Shown here piece by piece: positions 1 through 10,913 of a stretch of 64,000 nt of DNA. The number at the start of each line of letters is the position of its first letter. Positions within the stretch are counted from its first letter, which is position 1. The stretch spans positions 2,570,915-2,634,914 of the forward strand of contig NC_084771.1 in the NCBI RefSeq assembly GCF_028858725.1, given 5' to 3'. A model generated the notes under the pieces. That model ran no database searches. It was given only the letters and a program-made list of their open reading frames with translations, and had not been told where the DNA came from. The stretch comes from Colius striatus (lineage: Eukaryota; Chordata; Aves; Coliiformes; Coliidae). The translations under genes were made by a program, and so were the position numbers.

Positions 1-239
1 TGCTCTTTGAGATGTGACCAGCTTCAGCCTCCTTCAGGGCTCAGTGCCTGTACCAGCGGGATGCTCAGCCCTGCCTGCTCCCTCTCCCAGTGCAGGCCCT
101 GGCAGAGCCCACAGCAGGGCTGCCTGCAGTCACTCACATGGGGCCTGGGCACGGCAGGGAGCTCTTGGGCTCAAAAAACTGTCCTTCAGAAGCTCCCAGC
201 TCTGCTCACCTCCTTTGTCCCTCAGGGCAGTTTCCCAGG

Positions 240-396
240 GGATCTCATCCACTCTCTTAAAGTTCAGGGTCCTGACTCTACCTGGCAAATTTACCGAGGG
301 AGCATCAATCCCCTCATCCAGATCATTGAGAAGGGTGTTAAACAGAACAGGGCCCAGCACTGAGCCCTGGGGAACACACTGGTGACCAGCCAACAA
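240..396 (-). mobile_element. CR1 LINE fragment, reverse-transcriptase part
   Basis: The minus strand reads VPQGSVLGPVLFN followed by NDLDEGID, the conserved reverse-transcriptase segment of avian CR1 ORF2. Only this short piece is recognisable. The first 240 bases hold nothing I can name. Confidence 0.5.
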
Positions 397-402
397 CTGG
401 GT

Positions 403-727
403 TTTGGAGGAGAGGAGCCTGAGGGGTGAGCTCAGGAATGGTTACAGATGCATCAAGGGTGGGTGTGAGGAGGCTGGAGCCAGGCTGTGCTCAGGGATGG
501 CCAGTGACAGGACAAGGGGCAACAAGCTGGAACTGAAGAGCTTCCAAAGAGACACAAGGACAAAGTTGTTCCCTGTTGAGGTGAGGGAGCACTGGCAGGG
601 GCTGCCCAGATGGGCTGTGGAGGCTCCTTCTCTGGAGACATTCCAACCCAGCTGGAGGAGTTCCTGAGTGCCCTGCTCTAGGTGGTGCTGCCCTGGCAGG
701 GGAGTTGCACTGGCTGAGCTCTGCAGG
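403..727 (+). mobile_element. CR1 LINE 3' end
   Basis: Carries the CR1 ORF2 C-terminal block (GGGCAACAAGCTGGAACTGA, GAGGTGAGGGAGCACTGGCA) and a subfamily-specific tail ending GGTTGCACTGGCTGAGCTCT-like. The same subfamily recurs at 15.4, 16.9 and 25.5 kb. Confidence 0.85.
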
Positions 728-766
728 TTTATTAAGGCCAAGAGCCAAAAACTTTGCGGCACGTGA

Positions 767-1312
767 GCAGCAACGTGGCCTCGTGGGCAAGAAGCTAATG
801 GCAGCCTGGGGGCATCCAGCAGAGTGTGGGCAGCAGGGCCAGGGAGCTTCTGCTCCCCCTCTGCTCTGCCACATGTGCTGAGGCCTCAGCTGGAGTCCTG
901 TGCCCAGTTGTGGGCTCCCCAGCTGCAGAGGGACAGGGAACTGCTGCAGAGAGGCCAGTGCAGGGACACCCAGATGCTCAGGGGACTGGAGCATCTTCCT
1001 TGTGAGGAAAGGCTGCTGGACTTTGGACAGTTCAGCTTGGAGGAGACTGAGGGGGGACCTCGTTAATACTTACAAGTGCTGAAAGCTGCATGCCAAGGAG
1101 AGGAGGCAGCAGGGAGGGTTTTTCCTGTAGTGTCCAGTGACAGGACAGGGGGTATTGAACAAAAGCTGTAACACAAACAATTCCCCTTAAGGAAAAACTT
1201 CTTTCCTGTTGAGGTGAGGGAGCCCTGGCCCAGGCTGCCCAGGGAGGGTGTGGAGGCTCCTTCTTGGGAGGTTTCCAAACCCACTTGGACACCTTCCTGT
1301 TGTAACGGTGCA
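767..1312 (+). mobile_element. CR1 LINE fragment
   Basis: Member of the abundant CR1 subfamily in this window (AGCAACGTGGCCTC through GAGGTGAGGGAGCCCTGGCC). It stops at the TTCCTGT block without the usual tail. The following 1313-1700 is unclassified non-coding sequence running into the MROH 3' UTR. Confidence 0.85.
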
Positions 1313-1705
1313 AGCAATATTCATTCAAAGATGTAGACAGGCTGGGTAATGCACCTGCAGACACATACACAGCCAACACAGTGCAACCAACAGAGGGACT
1401 CAAAGCCACCCTTCCTTTGCTGGCTACTTCCTTATATGCTGCTTCTGCCCATGTGATCACCCAGGGCCCAACTGATTAACTTGCAGCACCTGTTTCTGAT
1501 AGTTGGAAGTAGCTTGCCAGCTGCATTAACTTGTCCCCACCATCTTTATTCAAGCTGGCTGGTCCAAGTCATATTTGTACCTACAAATATTTGGTTCTGT
1601 CATGCTGTTTGAAGAACTCTGTCCGTCCCTGGGACTTCTTGAGCTACTGCTTGAAACGTGACAGGCCAGACATGGGGAGCACTGGTTAAGGTTTGATGAC
1701 GGAGC

Positions 1706-1711
1706 TTTATT
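1706..1711 (-). terminator. Poly(A) signal of the MROH gene
   Basis: AATAAA on the minus strand, about 300 bases beyond the MROH stop codon. The interval 1712-2007 would be its 3' UTR. Confidence 0.6.
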
Positions 1712-2007
1712 GTTTTTACCAAAGCACTTTGCGTCCCTCAAACAACACGGAACAAATCCAGTTTTGTTGACACGAAGGGTAACAAAGAGTTTCCAGCTGT
1801 AGAAAATGGTTCTCACAGGGTGAAGAAAGCCAGAAAATCAAACGTACACAAACTGGAAGAAACCCAAGTGCTAAACTCGGTGTCTAAACTACTGAGCAAC
1901 GATGCAAAAGAAAACTGCTGGTAGGTCCAAGGTTTGCCATGGAGCACAGGGAGGAGCTCATGGAATAGCCCCTGGCATGGGCCCCGCTCAGAGCTGCAGC
2001 TGCCCGG

Positions 2008-5000
2008 TCAGCGACGGGCCCAGAGAGAAGGCCGTCTGCTCCAGGCCCTGCGGAGCCACTCTCGCAGGCTGAGTCTGGAGGGAGCTGCTCTCTCTGCATC
2101 TCTCAGGGTGCACTGCGTTTGAGCTGCCAGGTTTGCTACTGACGAGATGGTGTCTTCTGGCAGGTTTTCAAGGGCTGCAACAGAGAGGAACAGAGCTGAG
2201 ATCAGAGCCTGTGTTCACCCCAGGAACCCCTCCTGCCAGGGCAACCCCCAGCTGTTCCCACAGCCCAGAGGGAGCCGGGCCCAACGGCATCAGCCGGAAG
2301 GTGCTGAATACCCCCCGTGCCCCTGACATCTCTCTCTGCTCTCCCTGGCCGGGGCAGGGGCCGCAGCTCCCTTCCCAGGGCCTCTCCTCCTCCCTGCCAG
2401 TCCCCGCTGCCGCCCCGCTGCCCTCACTCACCCTCATGGATGGGCTGCAGCAATTCCTGATGCCCCCTCAGGTGCTGCCCGGCGAGCCCTGCGAACGCAC
2501 AGTCGGTCAGTGCCCCAGCGGCACAGTTGCCTCACAGGTCCCTGCAGCCCGGCCACACGCCCCCCTCCCCTTGGCAGGGCTGAGCCCAGGCTCTTCCCCG
2601 GGCGAGCGAGCGCCAGGCGCAGGGCAGGGCTGGCACAGGGCGCAGGGAGCCCCGCGGGCGCCAGGGCCCTGCACCGGGCACTCGCGGCTCCGCAGCCACG
2701 CGGCTGATTCCTGCGGCCGCGCCACAGCCGGGGCTGGGGCCGAGCTGCAGCGGGGCAGGGAGGGACAGGGGCTGTGTCTCACCCAGGAACCTGACGGCCG
2801 CCTCTCGTATGGGCTGCTGATGGCTCCAAAGGCACCGCGCTGCCTGCTGCACATAGTGCGCGGCTCTGCTGCCGCACCCTGACAGCTGCAGACGGACAGG
2901 GGACAAAGGGAAGGGTTGGTACCGACCGTGGCCCTGTGCCCGGGACGGGCTGTGGCAGTGGGCAGGGGCACAGCTTGCCCAGGCTGGGGCTGCTGCTTGG
3001 GGACCATCCTTACCAGGTACTTGCCCACTTCCAATGTCTTCCTCTTCTCCAGGAGCTTTCTGAGCCTCCTCTTCTTCAGGAAGGCGGCAGCTCCAAGCAG
3101 GGTTACCCGAGAGGCCTGCAGACACACAGAGCAGGGAGATGCTACCGCTGCCCAGGGCACAGGACGGGCGTCCTCTCACCCGGGCAAAGCTCATGGCCCT
3201 TCCTGGCCCTGGGGACCTCCCGCAGGGACATGGGCAGGTCAGAGATCCTCACCTCTGCCACCTCCGGGCTCTCGGCATGCAGGAGGCAGAGCAGTTCGAT
3301 CACGTTCTCATACACCCGTGTCTTCATCGGCTGTCTTTCCTTTTTGTTGACAGACTGCATCAGACGTTGGAAGAGCTCAAGGGAGAGCAGCTGCACACTG
3401 CTGGTGGTCTGGTGGAAAAGAAAGAGGACAAGAGCTCAGCACCGGCTGCTGCAGGCCCACCTGGGCATGGCTCTGAAAATGCACAGAGCACAAAGGTTCC
3501 TGGCAGCAGCCAGTGCCTGTGGTGGGGGGCACAAAGCCTTACGTGGTGAAAGAGTGGCTGGAGCTTCCCAGTCAGCTCCAGAACGAGGGTGCTGCAAACT
3601 GGGCTGTTGGCAGCCTGGAGCATCATTTTGAGCAAGGAGAGGTTCATTTCGACCACCTCGTCATCTAGGTCCTGCAGTAGCTCCAGGAGGCTTTCCTGCA
3701 GGATCCACATGCTTTTGGCCTGTGTGCAACACGATGCTTGTGGTGAAGCCGTGAAAAGCTGCACTGCCAAAATCACTCCAGTGCTTCAACCCCATGCTGC
3801 TGCCTCGGGAGCCAGAAGCCAAAGGCCTGCCACAAGGGACTTGGGGAGGCCAGCAGGGAGGCAGGAGGGCTGGCAGGAGCTGACAGAGCTCCCAAAGCAC
3901 AGCCAAGCCCCAGCTGCATGTCCCCCAGCTCCCCTCACCCAGCCCCACGCCCCCAGCATGGCTCCAGCCGGCTGCCCCCTGCCTACCTTCGAGGGCTCGT
4001 CGCAGGTGGTGATGAGGGCATTGAGCATCAGCCACTGCATCTGGCTGCACTCGCTCCGCAGGTACCTCGGTGCCAGCTGCAGGACACCTTCGTCTAATGC
4101 CCTCACCTCAGGGCAGGCCAGGAGCTGAAACTCCCAGGACGCAGGGTCATGGCTGGGGGAGCGTTGGTGGGCATCTCCAGGGACAGGTTTCTTGGGGATC
4201 CCCACCATTTGGGAATCTCCAAGGGCCATCTCACAATCCAGGCGTCTGCAACAAGCAGTCTCTTCAGTTTTGGCAGAAAAAGCCCCTGTTGTTTCCCATC
4301 ATTTGCTATTGCCAGGGAAATATGAAAAGGAACTTCCAAAAGATGACAGTGAGAACTCAGTAGCTTCCTCCCCTTCCCTTGGAGAAGAGGGGCTGTCACA
4401 GCTCTGCAGCAGCCTCAAGTGAAAACAGGCCTCTGCCACTGAGCCCGGCAGCAAACCAGCAGTGCGGTTCTTCTGATGCTGCTTTCCATCCTTCGCTCAG
4501 GTCACACAGCAGAGCACCTTTGTTTCACAAGTACCTCTGTTTCGTAGAGCTGCTGCAGCGTTCCTTTTCCCCAGAGAGCTGGCTGACTTTATCAGCACAC
4601 TTTGCTATTCCTTGCTTTGCATCTCTCACTCTCCAGTATCTCCTTTTCCTCTCAGAGGTCGGGGGCTGCTTCTCCCCTCGGACGTTTTCCATCACCATTG
4701 TCTCCTTTTCACCACGTGCTGCTTGACATTTCTTGTTTGCCTGCATGGAAAGGAATCAGTCTTGTAGCTCATCATCAGCTCTTATTAGACACTGCTGGGT
4801 AGCTTGGGTATTGGAGTACAGAAGCATGACAAAGTAGGACTCAAAAGCTCCCGATTGGCAGAGACTGACTTTAGACCCCCCCACCTTGGTACTGGAATTA
4901 CTCAGACTTGTTCCAGTAAATATCTTTAGCAGCTGCAGCTTCACAGCTCAACATCTCCAATCAATTAGCAGGATATCAATCACCTGGACTACAGTTTCTT

Positions 5001-6861
5001 GTATCAGAAGGAAAGAGGTTTCATTGGCAAGTCTTAGTAAGACAATGATTTTACAGACACCCAGCAGCAGTCCTCTGTCTTCCCTCAGCCACGTGCCAAT
5101 TGCACGACGATTCTCCAGCAGCTTCAGTCTCAGCTGGCTCACTTTCAGTGGCTTATTTCTACAGATGCCCCTGCCCCAGCACTAACAAATTCTGCTTAGA
5201 AAAACCTCAATAAAAAAGGAAAACAACCCAAAGCAGCGAGCTTTAGAGTTGGGTTTGAACTGGAGAAAACATTTGGCAGAAAATGATATCCACAAGGGGA
5301 AAAGAATCATCTCATTGTCTCAGTTCTCAGTGACACATGAGGCAAGAGCTTTGTGCTGGAGCTGAGAACAAAACTGATCTTGTGATGGCCTGTCTGATAA
5401 AAGCTACTGCCAGCTTTTGCCTCCTCTTCAATCCACATCAGCAAGGAAAGTGAGATTTCCTTGGGGGTGAACTGCACACAGGTTGTAAAGAGTCAGGCAG
5501 GTCCCACCGAGAACAGGTCACACAGGAACGTGTCCAGGAGAGTCTTGAAGAGCTCCAGAGCAGGAGCCTCCACACCCTCCCTGGGCAGCCTGGGCCAGGG
5601 CTCCCTCACTCAAACACTCAAACAGTTTTCCCTTGTGTTTCAATGGAACTGTTTGTGTTGCAGCTTCATCCCATCACCCCTTGTCCTGCCACTGGATACA
5701 ACAGAGAGAAAGTGCTGCCCCAAGCTCCTGACACCCACCAGTGAGAGATTTGGAGCTATGAATGAGCTGCCCCCTCAGTCTCCTCTTCTCCAGCCTGAAC
5801 AGCCCCAGGCCCCGCAGCCTTTCCTCACAAGGAAGATGCTCCAGTCCCCTGAGCATCTGGGTGGCCCTGCAGTGGTCTCTCTGCAGCAGTTCCCTGTCCC
5901 TCTGCAGCTGGGGAGCCCACAACTGGGCACAGGACTCCAGCTGAGGCCTCAGCACATGTGGCAGAGCAGAGGGGGAGCAGAAGCTCCATCAGAGCAGAGC
6001 TCTCACCACAGTCGGTGGTGGCAGCACTTCTGGCCCTTCTGAGCCTTGCTGAAGTGAAATTCTCTTCTGAAACGTGGCTACCTGAAAAACTGTGTGTTTT
6101 CTTTAAAGCTGGAACAACCAGCCCAGTTACAACGTGTCCTTCCCATGGCCTCTGAGTGTGCTGAGTTGCTCCATTCCTGGCCTCTGCTGTACCCTGAGAA
6201 ACAGTGTTTGGGAGTCATTTGTCTTCCAAAGCACCTGCAGGGCATCTGAGGCCCCTCTTCCCAGAGAGCAGCTGGGAAGGGAGTGAAAAGGGAGCAGGAA
6301 GAGAAGCAAGGTTGTTGTGGATGGAGACAAGGGCAGGGACGGCTGGCTGCCCGTTACGGTTCCCGGCAAAACAGGCTCCAGTGCTCGACTGAGAGAGGAA
6401 AGGAGGAAAGTTTATTCTGCTACCAACATGAAACAGAACGGAACAAAAGCAAAAAGGGAGCAGGATGATGAGAAAATGACAACCACGGGACACAGTCCTT
6501 GGGGAACATCTCTGGCGTGGATTCTTCACGACACCGGGGCTCTCGGAGACAGAGGCTGCGATGCTGGAGCCCCTCACTCACCCTCTTCCGATGAGTCAGA
6601 ACCCATCTCATACACCAGGGTTTCGTCCCATGTCACCCTTTTCTTTTTCGTAGCGCCGGGAGCCCCATCCTCCTTCCCAGCTCCCTTCGAGGAGCTGGCG
6701 ACTGTCGGCACGCTCGGGGAGGGCACACGAATGCGGTCAGGGCGGGAATGGCGAAGCCTTTGCAAGGCGCCTCGTCTCTCGGAGCTTGTCAGGGACTGTG
6801 TCAAAGAGAAGCTGCGCTGGCTCAGGGCGCTCTTCAGCTCCCTGCTCCTGACCTGCCCCAT
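2008..6861 (-). CDS. Maestro heat-like repeat (MROH) family protein, multi-exon, middle exons unresolved
   Basis: Minus-strand gene. Coding exons read: 6582-6861 (first, ATG at 6861-6859 in a strong GCCATGG context), then 3987-4245, 3543-3719, 3253-3408, 3014-3115, 2783-2885, 2432-2488 and 2008-2174 (stop 2010-2008). The last seven have GT donors and AG acceptors, and their phases join without a break. The C-terminal part carries family hallmarks of bird MROH proteins: FLKKRRLRKLLEK, then REAAVRFLGLAGQHL, then EALENLPEDTISSVANLAAQT, which are HEAT-repeat helices. Another likely exon lies near 4948-5180 (KIIVLLRLANETSFLLIQE), and an open stretch lies at about 5292-5461; I could not phase either to its neighbours. 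The first exon is basic and Ser-rich, with a KKRVTW motif and an acidic end. Its assignment to this gene rests on position and phase alone. MROH genes are expanded in birds and their function is largely unknown. HEAT solenoids usually bind other proteins. Confidence 0.72.
5500..5992 (-). mobile_element. CR1 LINE fragment in the MROH intron
   Basis: Reverse-oriented copy of the abundant subfamily, from the TGTCCAGG tail block to the AGCAGAAGCTCC block. It lies between the MROH first exon and the next candidate exon. Confidence 0.88.
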
Positions 6862-6959
6862 GGCTGTCTCAACAGACACTGGCTGGGGCAGGCGGCTGCT
6901 GCCAAAGGCCCTGCGCTGGGGGTGACGTCACAAAGGGCCCCGTTCTGAGCTGCCACCCA

Positions 6960-7222
6960 GTGTGGGGCACGGGAAGGGGGATGGCATCATGTGGGGCACG
7001 GGAAGGGGGGATGGCATCATGGGCGGCACGGGAAGGGGGGATGGCATCATGAGGGGCACGGGAAGGGGAGATGGCATCATGAGGGGCACAGGAAGGGGAG
7101 ATGGCATCATGAGGGGCACAGGAAGGGGAGATGGCATCGTGGGGTCACAGGAAGGGGCAAGGGGGGATGGCATCATGCGGGGCAGAGGAAGGGGCAAGGG
7201 GGATGGCATCATGGGGGGCACT
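6960..7222. repeat. 30-bp minisatellite upstream of the MROH first exon
   Basis: About nine tandem copies of a G-rich unit ending GGATGGCATCATG, with variants in the run of G. It begins about 100 bases upstream of the MROH start codon, so it lies in the presumed promoter or 5' UTR. It is open in several frames on both strands, but these frames are repeat by-products. Confidence 0.9.
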
Positions 7223-7589
7223 TGGCTTTGGAATTAAACTTGAGGCTGTGAACTCTGAAATTAGGGTTTGTGTAGTGATGGTTAGGTAGTGATTAGGTTA
7301 GTGTAGTGATTAGGTAGTGATGGTTTTGAAATCTAAGGTTTTGCACCCTCAAAACGAGTCCTGGGAGGGACAATGAGAGGCTTTGGCCATGAAATAGTTG
7401 AATTCTATGCTTCAAGCACCACTTCCTCCAAGCCCAGGATCAGTGTGTCCCCACATGTAGGAACGGAGGCTGGAGGCCTCCATGGGTGAGCAAGGATCTG
7501 CTGGGACAGCTCAGGCCGAAAGCAGCCATCTCTGAGAGGTGGAAACGGGGCCTGGCTTCTTGGGAAGAGTACACAACATTGCCAGAGCA

Positions 7590-9447
7590 TGCAGGGGTGC
7601 CACCAAGAAGGCCAAAGCCCTTCTAGAATTCAACCTGGCCAAGAAAGTAAAGCAAAGCAAGAAGGTGTTTGTCATGACATCAACAGCAAAAGGAAGATGA
7701 GGGGCACCGTGGGCCCACTGCTGAACACAGAGGGTGCCCTGGTGACAGGGGATGCAGAGGCCGAACTACTGAATGCCTTCTTTGCTACAGTCTGTACAGA
7801 CAAGGCCAGCCCTCGGGAAGCCCAGTCCAGCAAGGACAGTAGGATGGCCTGGACAGCAGAGCACTTGGCCTGGGTGGAAGAGGAAGAAGTTAAAGATTTG
7901 CTGGCCAAGCTTGAGGCTCATAAGTCAATGGGTCCTGACGGGATGCATCCGAGAGTGCTGAGGGAGCAGCTGATGTGATTGCTGAGCCTCTCTCCATCAT
8001 TTTTGATCAATCATGGAGCACAGGCGAGGTGCCTGAGGGCTGGAGACAGGCCAATGTCACTGCAGGCTGCAACAAGGGCTGGAAGGATGAGCCAGGAAAC
8101 CACAGGCTGGTCAGCCTGACCTCCATCCCTGGAAAGGTGATGCAACAACTCATCCTGAATGTCACCACTAAACATATGAAGGATCAAATGGTTGCCAGGG
8201 GGAGTCAACATTGATCACCAAGGGGAAATCCTGTGTGACCAACCTGATGCCTTCTACCAGGACATAATCGGCTGGTTAGTTTAAGGGGAGCAGCAGATGT
8301 CATCTGCCTTGAGTTCAGCAAGGCTCTGGACATTGTCTCCCACAACACCCTCATCAGAAAGCTCAGGCAGTGTGGGCTGGATGAGTGGAGGTGAGGTGGA
8401 TGGAGAACTGGCTGAATGACAGAGCCCAGAGGGTGCTGATCAATGGCACAGAGTCAGGTTGGAGGCCTGTGGCCAGTGGAGTTCCACAGGGATGGGTTCT
8501 GGGGCCAGTCTGGTTCAACATCTTCATCAAGCACCTGGATGAGGGGACAGAGGGACCCTCAGTGAGTTCCCTGCTGGTACCAAACTGGGAGCACTGGCTG
8601 ATTCCCCAGAGGCTGAGCTGCCAGGCAGTGAGAGCTGGACAGGCTGCGAGTTGGGCACAGAGGAACCTGCTGAGGGTCACCAAGGGCAGGGGCAGAGTCC
8701 TGCAGCTGGGGAGGAACAACCCCCTGCACCAGGCCAGGCTGGGAGTGACCTGCTGGAGAGCAGCTCCAGGAGACAGACCTGGGAGTGCTGGGTGATAAGA
8801 AACTGCCCATGAGCAGCAACGTGGCCTCATGGGCAAGAAGCCAACAGCAGCCTGGGGGCATCCAGCAGAGTGTGGGCAGCAGGGCCAGGGAGCTTCTGCT
8901 CCCCCTCTGCTCTGCCACAGCTGCTGAGGCCTCAGCTGGAGTCCTGTGCCCAGTTGTGGGCTCCCCAGCTGCAGAGGGACAGGGAACTGCTGCAGAGAGG
9001 CCAGTGCAGGGCCACCCAGATGCTCAGGGGACTGGAGCATCTTCCTTGTGAGGAAAGGCTGCGGGCCCTGGGGCTGTTCAGGCTGGAGAAGAGGAGACTG
9101 AGGGGGCAGCTCATTCATAGCTCCAAATCTCTCACTGGTGGGTGTCAGGAGCTTGGGGCAGCACTTTCTCTCTGTTGTATCCAGTGGCAGGACAAGGGGT
9201 GATGGGATGAAGCTGCAACACAAACAGTTCCATTGAAACATAAGGAGAAACTGTTTGAGTGTTTGAGTGAGGGAGCCCTGGCCCAGGCTGCCCAGGGAGG
9301 GTGTGGAGGCTCTTGCTCTGAAGGGCTTCAAACCCACCTGGACACGTTCCTGTGTGACCTGATCTAGGTGAACCTGCTTCTGCAGGGGGATTAGGCTGGA
9401 TGATCTCTAAAGGTCCCTTCCAACCCCTCCCATTCAGTGATTCTATA
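7590..9447 (+). mobile_element. Long CR1 LINE copy with eroded ORF2
   Basis: The longest CR1 copy here, about 1.86 kb, 5'-truncated. Plus-strand reading segments in different frames show ORF2 endonuclease/RT linker and reverse-transcriptase pieces: NHRLVSLTSIPGKVMQQ, then WLNDRAQRVLINGTESGW and SGVPQGWVLGPVWFN. Several stops and frame changes interrupt it, so it cannot encode a working polymerase. At the place of the RT catalytic FADD motif the sequence reads SSLLVPNW, so the aspartates are missing. It ends in the usual CR1 tail AGTGATTCTATA. Confidence 0.92.
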
Positions 9448-10272
9448 CCTCACAGGTGACAGTTTCAAGCAGAGCCATATGTGAGGCTATAGGTAAATGC
9501 CAAATCATTTGCTGAGCTGAGTCTGAATTCAGGTCCCAGTCCCAGGAAATGAAGCACTTCATGGCATGACTTAGATGCAGAGGAAAACGAGGATGCTGGA
9601 CTACAAACTAATGTACAATGTGCAGCCTCATGGGCTTCAGTCCATCTGCTCCAGCCTGTGGCACTCCAGGATACGGCATCAGGACACAATGATGGTCTGA
9701 CCCTGAAGGCTTTTTGACCCTTACAAACTACAGATGACATGCCTGGTTGTATCTGTTTCAAGAATGCGTTTGTTGTTGTTTTTCTAGGAGTGAGGGAAGA
9801 GTCTCTGGTTTTAGGTTATCCCTTGAGAGACTGAGAATGAATGACAAGATCTGAAAGCTCAGAACTGCCTGCATATAACCTTCCTTCCTGGAGTACTATT
9901 TGTCACTTAAAGAGCTTAATTCTTTGAAATGCAAATGTTAAGTTGGAGCACTTTATGAATTTATGAGTATGAAAAATGAATGTATCTCAGTTACAGTGGG
10001 AAAAGACAGGTATTGCACACAAATGGCAGACTTGAAGGCCTGTAAGTCATTTGGCTGGCCAGCTTCCCCTCCTAATCCCACTTTATACTGACACTACAAG
10101 TAATCTTATGATAAGAAAAACCAACTGTATATTATGAGATCAGAGGGCTTGCAAGGGAGACATTAAAACTGCTTCTCACATGTTGCTTTAGATGCAACAC
10201 TGATATCCTTCCTTTCTCCTTCCATGACACGAGCTTTTCAGATGGCTGCTTCACTCAAATGCAGTAGATGTT
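9448..10272. other. AT-richer stretch without recognised gene
   Basis: I read both strands looking for the missing DNAAF6 C-terminal exons and found none. No repeat family was recognised either. Confidence 0.5.
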
Positions 10273-10846
10273 TGTCCTAATTTCAGCTGGGACAGAGTTA
10301 ATTTTCTCCCTAGCAGCTTGCACAGGCTGTGGTTTGGATTTAGTGTGTTGATAACACACTGAGGTTTAGTTGTTGCTAAGTAGCACTTATCCTAAGTCAA
10401 GGATTTTGTTTTTTGGCTTCTCATGGCCTGCCATCACGAAGGTTGGAGGAACATGAGAAACTGGGAGGAGATACAGCTAGGACAGCTGACCCAAACTGAT
10501 CAAAGGAATATTCCATACCATATGAGGTCATGGCCAGTATATAAACTGGAGGGAGTTGGCTGGGAGAGACAGGTCACAGCTCAGGGACTGGCTGAGCATG
10601 GGTCAGTGGGCATTGAGCAACTGCATTGGGCGCCACTTGTCTCTCTTGGGCTTTATTTCATGATCCTGTCATCTTCCTTTTCATTATAGTAACAATAACA
10701 GATATATTTTATTATTTATTTCCATTATTAAACTGTTCTTATCCCAACCCATGAGCTTTACTTGCTTTTGGTTCTCCTCACCATCCCATCAGGAGTGAGC
10801 GAGCAGCTGTGGGGTAATAGCTGCTGCCTGGGGTTAAACCACAACA
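10273..10846 (+). mobile_element. Solo LTR, avian ERV-L-like
   Basis: Starts TGTCCTAATTTCAGCTGGGA and ends GGTTAAACCACAACA, the termini of a very common avian ERV-L-type LTR (TG...CA). It holds a TATATAAA-like box (CAGTATATAAACTGG) and an AT-rich region before the end. The five bases on each side are similar (ATGTT and ATGCT), as expected for an aged target-site duplication. There are no internal genes, so it is a solo LTR and an old fossil by its divergence. Confidence 0.82.
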
Positions 10847-10913
10847 ATGCTGTTTAACTGCTGTTTCCACTAATGCCCTGTAAAGCCCATACAGGTAGTC
10901 TCAGCTCACTTAC

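Noticed and set aside
1313-1662. Segment starting TGTTGTAACG and ending GTGACA, considered as a small LTR
   Set aside because: No target-site duplication, and CR1 sequence does not resume after it, so the TG...CA ends may be chance.
4525-4944. Minus-strand open frames between the MROH exons
   Set aside because: No HEAT-like pattern, and no splice sites in a phase that fits the neighbours.
7260-7330. TTAGGTTAGTG-like motif cluster considered as interstitial telomere repeat
   Set aside because: Units are irregular and do not form TTAGGG arrays.
8363-9337. 324-residue minus-strand frame (and its twin at 42086-42952)
   Set aside because: Antisense of CR1. The same peptide recurs at every copy of the subfamily.
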